The notes under the pieces were generated by a model. The model saw nothing but the letters and a program-made list of their open reading frames with translations. It made no database searches and was not told where the DNA came from. A stretch of DNA of 64,000 nt, taken from positions 43,955 through 107,954 of the forward strand of contig QKWP01001243.1 in NCBI GenBank assembly GCA_003550325.1. The letters are read 5' to 3'. The position numbers and the translations under genes are program-made. Shown here piece by piece: positions 21,616 through 31,915 of the stretch. Within the stretch, counting starts at the first letter, position 1. Every line of letters begins with the position of its first letter. This stretch comes from Gigaspora rosea (lineage: Eukaryota > Glomeromycota > Glomeromycetes > Diversisporales > Gigasporaceae).

Positions 21616-22950
21616 TTAAGAGGGGTCAGGACAATTGATTTTATACTTTTCCTCAATTGCCGTGAGTCTTCCCAAAATTTCCTTGAGTATGTCTGCTTGA
21701 CTTTCTTCTAGATGACGTTTGTTAAACTTTTCTTGGGATGGTCCTCTAGACGTGCTGCCTCTTCTCGAGCTTATTCTACTCTTAATTGTACTAGTAGACG
21801 ACTGGTGGTATCTCGCTTCGTTGCTAATATTACTACCGTTACTTCTATAAGTATATGGAGCTGTAAAATCATTTTCTTTATTTGAGGATTCTAGGACTTG
21901 TCGTTTAACGAAGTTTTTAGAAAGGGTTTTCTCCTTAATGAATTTCCTTGAAGTGCTTTCCCCTGATTGGTTTTGGGTTTCTTCTAGTAATGCCCAAGTA
22001 AGTTTATTATTATAATACCAAACTGGGTTTTTGATTGCATTGGTTAGGTCCTCTTGTGATTCAAAATAGATGCTTGCAGCTTCTCGTTGGTTGTTATTTC
22101 TATTTAAAGATATGTACACTGCCTTGGCACTAATTTGATTTAGTTGTCGTAGAAGAGCGCTTTCTATTGCTGTTTTAGGAAGGTTTTTAACTACTGCCTT
22201 GTACTTGCTTCTTTCTACTAGTGTTTCTTTATCATATCTTCTGCGTATAAGTCTGAACATTTTCCCTTTTTCGAAGTGAATACTCCATGCTGCTTGAAGA
22301 TGTTTTTCTCTTTTTTTGTTTTTTGGTATGATCTCAACATACATAGCTTTGGATTTCCCATTCACCATTGTGCCTTGTATAGTTGTTCTTCTATAGAAAT
22401 TAAGACTTCTTCTTACTCTCGCTGCAGATGTTTTGTTAGGAATATCCCAGACTGTGCATCTAATTTTGGTTTTAGTATTGCTTGAGGAAGAAGTTTCTCT
22501 TGTAACTTCTTTTTGTTCTTGGGTCTCTAAAACCGCTAGCTCTTGCATAGGGGTATGAGTTTGGACCAGGTTAGTTTGTATCACATCAGTCTTAGTAATC
22601 TCCCTTTGGGTTTTCAATTCTTCTATTCCGTAATCTGTCATGCTACATTTAGTTGTAAGTAAGATGTTTTGATTAAGTTTCTCTGCCTCGTCTTCTTCTG
22701 TTTCCATTATGTTAAAAAAGAACAGTTCTTTTTCAGAGATTTCCTTTTTAATTGCTATTTTATAGCCGATCCATTTATGAAGTTCCATCGCCTTTCTGAT
22801 TAAGCAGATCATATTGAGATTATTGATACCAAGCCATTTTGCAATGGCCTTATCCAAATTTGAAATTTCACGTTCGAGTTCTTGATCAGGATATAACGGC
22901 TCTTGTGTTATAAAGACGAAAAAGTCTTTGTATTTGAGGATTCTTTCCAT
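21616..22950 (-). CDS. LINE-A ORF1 protein (RNA-binding, RRM-like)
   Basis: 444 aa, uninterrupted, starting with ATG. ORF1 proteins coat the LINE RNA. The N-terminal half is acidic and not recognised. About residues 160-340 contain KIRCTVWDIPNKTSAARVRR and then an RRM-like unit (YKAVVKNLPKTAIESALLRQL ... REAASIYFESQEDLTNAI). The tail is Ser/Arg-rich (SRISSRRGSTSRG) and ends in a short amphipathic helix (SQADILKEILGRLTAIEE). ORF2 begins about 40 nt downstream. That this ORF is intact while ORF2 is broken is notable. No CCHC knuckle was seen. Confidence 0.7.
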   Translation of the reverse strand: MERILKYKDFFVFITQEPLYPDQELEREISNLDKAIAKWLGINNLNMICLIRKAMELHKWIGYKIAIKKEISEKELFFFNIMETEEDEAEKLNQNILLTTKCSMTDYGIEELKTQREITKTDVIQTNLVQTHTPMQELAVLETQEQKEVTRETSSSSNTKTKIRCTVWDIPNKTSAARVRRSLNFYRRTTIQGTMVNGKSKAMYVEIIPKNKKREKHLQAAWSIHFEKGKMFRLIRRRYDKETLVERSKYKAVVKNLPKTAIESALLRQLNQISAKAVYISLNRNNNQREAASIYFESQEDLTNAIKNPVWYYNNKLTWALLEETQNQSGESTSRKFIKEKTLSKNFVKRQVLESSNKENDFTAPYTYRSNGSNISNEARYHQSSTSTIKSRISSRRGSTSRGPSQEKFNKRHLEESQADILKEILGRLTAIEEKYKINCPDPS

Positions 22951-23402
22951 ATTTGTAGATATAAATGTTCTAGAACTTCTATAAGTAGAAGTTGAATTAC
23001 TAATCTAGGTCACATTGTATTGATTTGTCCGTTGTTTTTGTTTGTTTACTTTGTTAATACAATAGATCAGACATGTTTGTTTATTTGTTCCAAAATAGTA
23101 GTATGTGATTACTAATGTAAAAAGTAATCTGCGCTACAGAGTATAAGCAAAAAGCCCACTTTTGAGCTAAAAATTTTGATGAAAAAACTATTTTGTAATA
23201 AAAAAAGGAGGGAAACTTAGTACTAGATAAATTTTGATATCTTGTAGGTGAAACTATTGTGTTAATATTTTGTATTAATGACTGCGCAGCAGATTTTTAA
23301 ATGAAAACTATCTAAAAAGTTGATTTTTCCTTTTTGAAAAATTTGGACCAAATGATTAGCAGAAAGAGTTGTTTTGTATATTATAATTTATTATTAAATC
23401 TA
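22951..23402. other. Interval between the two LINEs; possible LINE-A 5' UTR
   Basis: No gene. AT-rich, without evident repeats or promoter motifs I can support. LINE-B's A-tail ends at about 23403, so this stretch is either LINE-A 5' UTR or host DNA. Confidence 0.4.
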
Positions 23403-23580
23403 ATTTTATTTTTTATTTTTTATTTTTTTTTTTAAAAAGCGAGGTCCATTCCCTCTTCCAATTTTATTAATAATTTATAAATTCATATTACATGTTTTTA
23501 CAATTACTATATTAAGGAAAAAGAGACTAGAGCTACTTTACTCCCAATCTGAGCTTTGCTAAAACAGGTTGTGAACCTAC

Positions 23581-25755
23581 TCAGTTGAAGTCTTCAATTG
23601 TTTCAACCTTCTTGTTGTAATCTATAAAGAGTTTTTTCCATTTCGTAAATTTTCTCAAAGCGTTTCTATTGACTTCTTTTCCGTGTATTGATTCCATCGG
23701 TATATTTGCTTTTATAACGTTCCTGTCTTTTTCTTCTTGAGAGTTGTTGATTACTTCTCTACTGGTTACCCATATTTTTTCATAGATTTTTTTCATAAGG
23801 TCGTTTGTAAAATCTTTTTTGTAATTCTTTTTTCCGTTTTTACTTTCAGATATGATGTTTTCTTTCAAAATAATACATGGGGGAACTTCTGTTTTTCTTA
23901 ACCATTCCATGTATTTTTTTGTTTCTTCTTTTTGAATTTTTTCTGGTACTTTCTTCCCTTTTATAGATTCTTCGTAAACTTCTGTAATTGTCTGTTTCAT
24001 TGTATATGTATTTTCTTGACACCACATCCAGTGCGTTTGGTTTTCGTATTTCTTTTCGCATCTTGGACATGTTGGGTCTTTCTCTTTCTTGGTATTCCTA
24101 TAATACATATTTAGCAACGTTGGAAGTTCATTTATCATCATTTTTATCTTGAAAGATTTCATTATTGAGGCTTTAGTCAATGTATATCTTGATAATGGTC
24201 TACTCTCAATATTTAAGCTATTATATGTCGTTTTCCAATCTATTTCTGTCTTCTTCTTTAAATTTTCAATTCTGTTTTGACTACTCCATTCCGAAATTAT
24301 TTTTCCTTTGATTAATTGTTTCATAAATCTTCTCAAGTTCCAATAAACAGATTTTCCTTCGAATTTTATTAGGTACATATTTGTTATTATCTTTTCTCCT
24401 ACAATGTCTGTTATCCATCTCTTTGTTATTTCGTTTCTGCTTATCTTCTCTTCGTATACAATGGTAATTCTCACTCTTTTCATTTTCATTATTCTTCTTA
24501 TTATTTCCGTGAATTGATTTAAATTTTCTTGCAACATAAAGTTTTCTTCTGCTTGTATTACTTTTCTTTCTACCTCCTCTTTAAGACCCTTTATATTAGT
24601 TTTAATCTTGACTTCTTCATTGTCTTTACTTAGTACCAAAATTAATATTATTCCAGTTAAGGCCGTCTTTATCTTCGTGGGCCAACTTTCTACTTTCAGT
24701 TCAATCGTTTCTTGACTGGATTTCATCTGTATCAGTATCGCTACACCTTCGGCTTTGTCTTTATTCTTCTTTTTCTCAACGATTTCGTATTCTTTTTCTG
24801 TTCCTAGGCCAGACTTTTCGATCATTTTCCATATTTCATCTCCAATATTCATGAATATTTTTTTCAGATTCCAAGAAGTTAAAAGTTTTTTCCCTATAAA
24901 AGGTTCTCTCGGTATTATACTTGTTTCTTCTTTCTTTATTCTAAAGGTTCTCATTATATTTTGAATGTTACTATATATCTCTTTTTTGCCATTTACTATA
25001 ATTCCTGATAGGTAACGTGTACGTATTTTTATTATTCCTGCATTTGTTCTTGTTGATATATGTTCATCGCATCCGTTACATGCCCTTGTTATTTTATTTC
25101 CATCAGTATACCAGTGCCTCATTGTTACCAAGTTGTCTTCTACTTTTCTTACTTTTTCTATAAGTCCTACACTATTAGTTACCCATTTATTTTCCTTCCA
25201 AATTTCGTTGGTTATGCATCTTATTGTAAATGGGTTTGGAACTATTAGTTTCAATGATGGGTTTTCATTATTTGTGATTAGTGTACATATTGCTTCAAAC
25301 CATCCTGGTTTTCTACCCTTTATTATTTTCCCCAAATTATGTGCTAGCCCTTTCCATGTTGCAAAATTTTTGCACTCTCCGTCTAATAATTGTTCTATAT
25401 ATTTTAGCCTGTGTTTATTCATGCTTGTTTTGATGTCGTTTCTTTTCTCCATTTTCTTTAGGATATAGTTAATCGATGTTCCTTTTTCTTTTAATAGTTG
25501 TGGCCATACTTTGCGCTCGTTTACTAATTTTATTTCAATTTCATGCATTTTTTTTATTATTGCTATGGTTCTAGAAAAATTCACTTCTTTAGGGAAAACT
25601 AGTTCCTCTTCTAGTATAGATGTATTCGTGTTAGTAGCGTTTTGTAATTCTTGTAAAATAATAAAAGCTGGTGTCTCGTCCCAATTCGAATTATTCATAT
25701 CTTTCCATAGTTGGTTTACATGTTGTAAGCGTTGTATGTCTTTCGTTTTATTCAT
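23581..25755 (-). pseudogene. LINE-B ORF2 C-terminal region: connection, decayed RNase H, zinc knuckle
   Basis: 724 codons open. The middle (KAEGVAILIQMKS ... ESWPTKIKTALTGIILILV ... EVKIKTNIKGL) has the layout of RNase H, but the catalytic Glu of the AELTA helix is Ala and the TDS Asp is Asn, so it is probably inactive. Near the C-terminus CPRCEKKYENQTHWMWC is a CxxC/HxxxC zinc motif as in other LINE ORF2 ends. The long, Lys/Asn/Ile-rich open frame has no other recognised domain. It begins 18 nt past the stop of the preceding segment. Confidence 0.7.
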
Positions 25756-25773
25756 GCCGTATATATTATAGTG

Positions 25774-27531
25774 TCACAATAGTGTGTTAGGTGCTGTTAT
25801 TACGATTCTTGCTTTTTGTTTTACCCCTTTCATGATTTTCTTATCTATAATCTCGCACATAGATTCTTTAATATATGTATTTTGACACCTATATGCTATT
25901 CTTGTCAATATCACACTATTGGCTATGTATATGTACTGTTTTTCTGTGATTCTACTTTTGTTAAGCCTGTCTATAGCTTCTTCCGCTTCTTCCTTTATTT
26001 TCTTGTTAATTTTGTCTTGATTCTTCTTTTCTTTAAACCAACATCCTAGGTACCTGAAAGGTTCGTCGTGCTGTTTTCTTTCTAGTATTTGATTTTCAAA
26101 AAGCATCGAAGTAGAGCCTCTTGCGTTCGTTAAGAAGATTGATTTACTCGCGTTAACTTTTATTCCTGTCATTTTGTAAAAACTTGATGCGGTCTTTAAA
26201 ATCTCTTCTAGTTGGATTTTTGATTCGGCTATCCACAATGAGTTGTTCATATATGCCATTACAGATAAGTTGGTTTTGTATTCACCTCCTGTAGGTGTCT
26301 TCACGGACATCGAGAATCCTTCAAAATCTCTATCTATTTTTGTTATTAACGGATCGTAATATATTCTCTAAAATATCGGGGACATTGTCCCTCTTTGATC
26401 TAAACCATCTTCCACTTCGTATGCTTTGGTTTGTCCTAAATTTGTTAAAACCTTGTTTTTTCTTTTTTCCATTAAATTCTTTGTTAAGTTTATGAATTTT
26501 TCTGGTATATTTATTCTTCGTAAGGCCTTCCATAAAAGTGGTAGATGTACCAAGTCATACGCTTTTGACATATCCTGTGATACAAGCCAGTAGTCTTTCT
26601 TCTTTAGCCATGCATATTCTTGTATGTTCGTTAACCATTGAATTGGTCCTGTAGTTGATGTGTTTGGTAGAGCTGAATTATTCCTTATGTTAAGTACTTT
26701 CTTTTGTCCTAAAATCTTGTTTAATCTTTTTGTTAGTATTTTCGTAAAGATTTTTCTTAAGTGTTCTATCAACGTGATTGGTCTAGTTTGTGTTAAATCC
26801 CCTTCGAAATCTTTCTTCTTTGGAATAGGATATACCACTCCTTGCCTCCATGCCTTTGGGACTATTTCTTTAGTCAAACAAAAATTGCATATTTCCAGAA
26901 AGATCTTTTTCGCTTCTAGAGGTAGTTTTTTGATCATCTCGTTCGATATTCCTGACTCTCCTGTAGCTTTTCCATTTGGTGCTTCACTTATCAAGTTCTC
27001 TAGTTCTTCCAACTCTATTGTTGCGATTAATCCCTCATAATCTTTCTGTGCTATCGACGTCACTGTATCGTATTCCTTTTCCCATACTTTCCAGTACTCT
27101 TCATCCATTGGATTAAGTTTAGTCCAATTTTTAAAATGTTTTACGACTTCTTCTTTAATCTCTTTCTTATCTGTAATTACTTCATCCACCTTTATTATAT
27201 TGTCAAATGTAACTCTATTTCTTTTCCTTTTTAAAATGCTATCTATCATCCTTTTAGTGTTAGTTTGGAAATTGGTTTGCCTCCTTTCTACTGCTAAGCT
27301 AATTTCCTCTCTTATTTCACTATTATTTTCTATTTGCCTCGTTACATGTATCGATTTTCTCAACTCTATCATACTTTCTACTAGCTGTTTAAAGTTTTCG
27401 TTCCATAAATCTTGTTCTTTGATATTTATGCTTTCTATTCCCAATTTCGTTGTCAGAGAGCTTTTCTTCTTGTTGAACCTTTTTGTTACTTCTTCGTAGG
27501 AAAATGGTGAGAGTGGTTTTATTTCTTTCAA
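25774..27531 (-). pseudogene. LINE-B reverse transcriptase, active site DD changed to NN
   Basis: Fingers PNGKATGESGISNEMIKKL and PKAWRQGVVYPIPKKKDF; TRPITLIEHLRKIFTKILT; motif A VSQDMSKAYDLVHLP with its Asp; motif B GLDQRGTMSPIF followed by a TAG stop at 26365-26367 where LINE-A has Trp (SPIIWQIFYDPLL); then RIYYDPLITKI in the same frame. Motif C reads SVMAYMNNSLWIA: both catalytic Asp are Asn (AAC AAC). All three changes are G-to-A on the coding strand. Enzymatically this RT should be dead. Upstream (27532-27762) the frame is broken. Confidence 0.85.
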
Positions 27532-27762
27532 ACTTCTTATAAGTTTATTTATCTTGACTAAACCTTGATGTAACTCCGATGCCTTCTTTGTTCTCGCTTC
27601 GAAGTGATTATTATGTATTTTTAACTACTTAATATGTTTGTTAGCTGAGTGTTTTATGGAGATATATAATTTGTGCCATGCTTTATTTAGAGAGGCTTCG
27701 TCTATTATCTTTTTTATTTCTAATGCTTCGATTTTCCGTTTTACTTCGACTCTGAAATCTTC

Positions 27763-28682
27763 TCATTTGTCCTCATCCATCTCACTATACTTAAAAACTC
27801 TTCTTGATTTCTTCTTTCTTCTTATCGCTTCAAACTTCCTCTTTAGCTTCCATTGTACTTTTATCATCCTATGGTCACTTCCAGAAGGTTCCACTTCTTC
27901 TATTATCGGATAAGACATATCTAAACCTATCTCCTCCGATGTCCATATATCGTCAATCTGTGACTCTATTTGATCTCTTTTCCATGTATAATCCTGGATT
28001 TTATTTACTTCTAATAAGCTTAACATTCTACTTGTACTCATAGTCTTAAAAATCGGCATCTTTCTTTTACTGTCTGCCCTTGCCGTGTTATTATTGAAAT
28101 CTCCTATTACTATTAACTTCATGTTTTTCTTATTAGCGTCTGATATCCATTTCTTTATTTTTTCTTGTGTTTTAAGAGATATTTCCGTTTTGTCCGATGG
28201 TAGGTATAGCGATATTACTCTTGTTCTCAAGTTTCCAGACAGGAAGAAATCTATCATAATTGCTGTTCCCAAATAGCTCTCGATGTTGTGTATGTAATGT
28301 CTAAGATAAGGTTTGATAAGTAATACAGTTCCCATTGCCGATTCCCTTTTTAAACCTAAATCTTCTGAAGTCGCTGCTGTGTATACGTAATAGTGCTGAT
28401 TGAGTAATGATCTTTTCAAAACTTTTTTTGTGCCAGTTTAGTCTCTGTTACACTCACAATATCTATATCTTTCCTGTCTAAATATTCGAAAATTAATTGT
28501 CTCTTTAATGGCACATTCAAGCCTTGCACATTTAATGTTGAGATTGACAAAACTTCTATTCTTTCTTTCGTTTTTATCTTTGTTTTTTCAACTTTTTTCG
28601 TTTCTTCGTTATTAGTTGTTTTTTTTTCTTTCTTTACTTGTGTCTTAGTTTCTAATGTATTGTCATTATTGTTGTTCATCAT
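27763..28682 (-). pseudogene. LINE-B ORF2 start and APE endonuclease, one frameshift
   Basis: ORF2 appears to begin at the ATG at 28682, overlapping the end of the upstream frame by 17 nt. Motifs: STLNVQGLN, IVSVTETKL (Glu), IVIGDFNNN (Asp, Asn), ESQIDDIW, and SGSDHRMIKV (Asp-His), so the endonuclease residues are all kept, unlike LINE-A. The frame breaks at about 28418, inside an A7 run after TETKLAQ; the other frame continues KRSLLNQHYYVYTA. A homopolymer frameshift may be a sequencing error. Confidence 0.8.
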
Positions 28683-29880
28683 GATTAATAGTATTGTTCA
28701 TTTCAATATCCTCCAAAACTTCGTTTGTAATTTGTTGTTCATCGAATATATCCCACTTTGGTTCAGGTAATTCCTCTGTTTTAAAGATCCACTCAGGTAT
28801 AGTACTCAATGGGTATCTTTCCCTCAGATAATTCAACGCTTCAGGTACTTTTTCTTGTGAGGTTATTGGAAAGGACCATTGGTGCTCTGGTTCATTTTGT
28901 TTTAAATCTTTATTTAGCTTCTCAAGATCGATCGTGAAGCCGTTTGTCTCCGAACCTGCTTTATTTTTATCATCTTTGTCTTTAATAAAGATCCAATTTT
29001 CAGGTATTTTATGAAAGAAATAGTGTTCTCTTAAAGCCTGAACTGCTATTCTTAACTCGTTTGTACTTGTAATTGGGATTGTTAAATTCACCTTCTTCAC
29101 TTCCTCCCACTCTTCAGGCAGGTCTTCTAGTTGTGTATAGTTGACCTCAATATATTTTGCCGGCATTGGGTTTGGTATTCTATAATAACTCGGGATTGAT
29201 TTCATAAAATTAAAGCCTCAGTTCTGCTTTTTATCGGGAAACCCTTCTTAACGTTAATTTTCAAATCCCTTGGATTCTCAGGTAACCTCTTCTTATTGAT
29301 CACATAATCATTTAGGAAATATTTGAATGCGTACACTTTTCTCAATTTGTTTACATGTTCTTTAAAATCTTCACTATTTTTAGGGCAAAAAGAAAACATT
29401 CTTCTCAGGCTCGGTGTCAATTCCTGATAAGTCAAAGGCAACTCCAATTTCTTTGGTGGTAAGTCAAAGAATGATTCCGGTAATTGAGAAAAAATATAGA
29501 ACTTTCTTAATTCCTCTTTCCAATCCTTAACCTTTTTTAATCAGCTCTATCCGTTACAGAAAAAATTTTTTTAAATTCCTTTCTAAGTTCGCTTGGATGG
29601 TTTGGGATCGGTGATCTTGAATCTTCTATATAGATGTCCGGTAATCGGTCAAATTTATATATCGCTCTTAGACCAACTACAATTTCACCCGTAAATTTTC
29701 TGTCGCGAATTGGTAAAGTGTATTCTAAAGCTTCTCTAATTTCTTTCGGAATCGTATCATAATATTCGGGTAATTGGATCAATAAATCACTCTTTAACTC
29801 ATTTATTCTCTTTCTTAACTCGTCGAATTTTAAGTCATTCTGTAATCTTGCAAACTCGCCACAAAGAATATTAGTTGCGT
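28666..29880 (-). pseudogene. LINE-B region of repeated LRxxYxF-PE modules (ORF1 continuation)
   Basis: Three overlapping open pieces (29537-29782, 29202-29536, 28666-29205) encode a repeating unit whose best-conserved part is V-x-x-LRxxYxFxx-hPE-hhh: VVGLRAIYKFDRLPDIYI, WKEELRKFYIFSQLPESF, VNKLRKVYAFKYFLNDYV, VQALREHYFFHKIPENWIF and LNYLRERYPLSTIPEWIF. Five units spaced 60-95 residues apart. The pieces are joined by single-base shifts (one at an A6 run near 29537, one near 29880 linking to ORF1). No known LINE ORF1 domain fits; function unknown. It may be a protein-binding or RNA-binding array. Confidence 0.6.
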
Positions 29881-30960
29881 TATTTCAAAACTATCCAAAA
29901 CAATGAAATCAGTATTAGTTAGAAAATCGATTCCCAATTTCTTTCTCAATTTATCATAAATCTGATCTTTATTTTTCTTGTTAATGACGTATGCCCCATA
30001 GGCTTGTTTGTATCTGTCTGTAGCTCTCCCTAGTAGGTGCATGAATTCGTTTTGATGTGCAGGACGTGTCTCGTGTCTGTTTGTAAAACATCTGAAAAAG
30101 GCCCTATCCTGGTATTTTAGCTTAATCCCAATAGCTGGTGGTATCTCCATACTCGTTGATTTGGTTTCTAACTTGTGTTTCACAAAACTCAAAATTAACT
30201 CTTGAGACTTGAAAGCTTCAATTATCTTGTCTATATTCCATTCATTGACATTAAGCTCCTCTTTAATTTCTTTACTCTTCGCTCTCCAGACTTTATTTTT
30301 TAGAGCTCTACTTTTATTTCGTCTTTCTTCTAATTGTTGCTTGTCCAAGTTCTGTTTTCCTGTTACTACCGTACTGTATAAAAGTGGTTGTTGTTTCCTT
30401 TCTTGTTGAGTTTTATCTACCGTTTCTTTAATAATTTCTTTTTGTTGAATTTCTTCTTTTACATCTATACTATTACCCATTTCTTCGTTATCACTATTAA
30501 ACTCATCATGTGACAGGATTTGTTGTTTATCTGTCGAAATTTCCAGAACATTAATTATTGTTGGCATATCACTCCCGATTTGGTCGTTTGTTGTGGTTAA
30601 CTGAAAACTTGATGACGTCATATCCTGGATTTGGTCGTTTGTTGTTGTCAGCTGAGCTACTGATGTCGTTTGTTGTAATGATGTCATTTCATCAATTCGC
30701 ATGTTCGAGCCCATTTGTCCGTTTTCTATACTATCGTCTTCTATTCCTTCATGAGAACTCTTTACTTTCTTTACAACGTTTCCTTCACTTTGTTGAATTA
30801 GTCTTTCATTACAGCTTTTCTGGACTGCCTCAAACTCATCTACTGGATCCATATCGAGTTCGAAACTTTGAACGGGCCAAAGGCCCTCTTTTTCGTTTGT
30901 TGTTGTTAAAGAACTTTTAGTTATAGTCGTTCCCTTTCTCTTCTTACTCAGTTTGTTCAC
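29830..30960 (-). CDS. LINE-B ORF1 N-terminal part
   Basis: 376 codons open, but the first codon is GTG; the first ATG is codon 37 (ELDMDPVDEF), so the start is unsure. The N-terminal half is polar with TTTNDQI repeats (QLTTTNDQIQDM, QLTTTNDQIGSDM). The central segment is basic (RRNKSRALKNKVWRAKSKEIKEEL), probably nucleic-acid binding. The C-terminal part (FRCFTNRHETRPAHQNEFMHLLGRA) is not recognised. A one-base shift at about 29880 would join it to the module array downstream. Confidence 0.55.
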   Translation of the reverse strand: MNKLSKKRKGTTITKSSLTTTNEKEGLWPVQSFELDMDPVDEFEAVQKSCNERLIQQSEGNVVKKVKSSHEGIEDDSIENGQMGSNMRIDEMTSLQQTTSVAQLTTTNDQIQDMTSSSFQLTTTNDQIGSDMPTIINVLEISTDKQQILSHDEFNSDNEEMGNSIDVKEEIQQKEIIKETVDKTQQERKQQPLLYSTVVTGKQNLDKQQLEERRNKSRALKNKVWRAKSKEIKEELNVNEWNIDKIIEAFKSQELILSFVKHKLETKSTSMEIPPAIGIKLKYQDRAFFRCFTNRHETRPAHQNEFMHLLGRATDRYKQAYGAYVINKKNKDQIYDKLRKKLGIDFLTNTDFIVLDSFEITQLIFFVASLQDYRMT

Positions 30961-30990
30961 TGAACTAAAGTTCTTCTTGGTTGTTGTTAA

Positions 30991-31290
30991 TTAATTAATT
31001 ATTTAGTTAATAAAAATATATGTTTAATATATTTCCGTTCGAAATTTTTCTCTTTTCCTACTATACTGTTTTTGTTTACTTAGGATTTACAGATGAAAGA
31101 GTTGATTTAAATCTAATTTTATTATATTTTATATATTTATATACAGTATTAAAATTATATATATATAATAATTTTAAAGATTTGCTGCTTCAAACGCATA
31201 CCAGTTTCTGGTTTCTAGTATATATAGTAATAAAAAATAATAAATAAAACAATAAACTAAAATTTTTTAAATTAATTTATAGTATTATTA
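30991..31290. other. AT-rich interval, nothing recognised
   Basis: Flank of LINE-B. An open frame of about 75 codons here is low complexity with no domain. Confidence 0.4.
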
Positions 31291-31490
31291 TTGTTACATT
31301 CTTCTTTTATTTATAGTAATTAAATCCTTAGTAGGGTAACGTAGTGATTATCCAATGTTACAACTTTGAGGCGCAGTAACCAACAAGCCAATCAGAGCCA
31401 CTGCCATGTAGCGACTAATTGGTGGTGCAGGCTACTGCATTAGTCATTAATAAGCTTGTGATTTTAGTCATGTATGATAGGATGTAACAA
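31291..31490. mobile_element. Short MITE, TTGTTACAT ends, 7-bp duplication ATTATTA
   Basis: 200 bp. Ends TTGTTACATTCT and TTGTTACATCCT are inverted, flanked by ATTATTA (31284-31290, 31491-31497); the AT-rich duplication could be chance. The interior is GC-richer than the surroundings. The first 75 bp recur at 35688-35766. Confidence 0.5.
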
Positions 31491-31915
31491 ATTATTAATT
31501 GTTACCCATGTACTTATAGTTAAAAAGGGGTGTGATATCAGACCCCCCCAAAGTCTAAAAGATATGTAGCCAGATTTTTGATGTGGTCAGATTTTTGAAA
31601 ATTCGACCACATGCTGATATTTTTTGAAATTTATTAGTAAAAGTCTCCGGTTTTACCCGGAAACAGTGTTTTTCCGGGAAAAAATCAGGTTTTTTTTAAT
31701 TAAAATTACATTTTGTATCAACTTTTTTTTCAAAAATTTACTAGTAAATCCGGGAAAATATGTGGCCAGATTTTTGATGATTTTTAGGTATGAGAACAGA
31801 TTTTTTTAGAACGATTTTAACCTATTTGTATCCTAATTTTATCAAAAATAGGTTACAAAATGAACCTAAAATTTAGCCTTCCGAAAACTTCCGAAACATG
31901 TTGACAAATAAAAAA

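Larger units (their letters stand above)
14611..22950 (-). mobile_element. LINE-A: non-LTR retrotransposon (ORF1; endonuclease-RT-RNase H), degenerate, two nested insertions
   Basis: Minus-strand element with ORF1 at 21616-22950 and a broken ORF2 from 21576 to about 15319, in the order APE-type endonuclease, reverse transcriptase, RNase H and a Cys-rich end, followed by a 3' region and an A-tail (T-rich 14611-14638 on plus). This is the domain order of the fungal Tad and animal I groups. It is interrupted by a Tc1 element (19973-21325) and a MITE (17851-18002). The 5' end was not located; 22951-23400 may hold its 5' UTR. Frameshifts, stops and active-site substitutions show it is inactive. 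The small open frames at 14735-15058 lie in the 3' region and are not genes. Confidence 0.85.
23403..30990 (-). mobile_element. LINE-B: second degenerate non-LTR retrotransposon
   Basis: Minus strand. ORF1 (29830-30960), a run of repeated modules (28666-29880), the APE endonuclease (27763-28682), RT (25774-27531) and a long C-terminal part with a decayed RNase H and CxxC-HxxxC knuckle (23581-25755) are followed by a 3' UTR and A-rich tail (T-rich 23403-23434 on plus). Same general design as LINE-A but strongly diverged and more AT-rich. It carries single-nucleotide frameshifts, a stop in RT and NN in place of the RT catalytic DD. Ends were not fixed by a target duplication. Confidence 0.85.
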
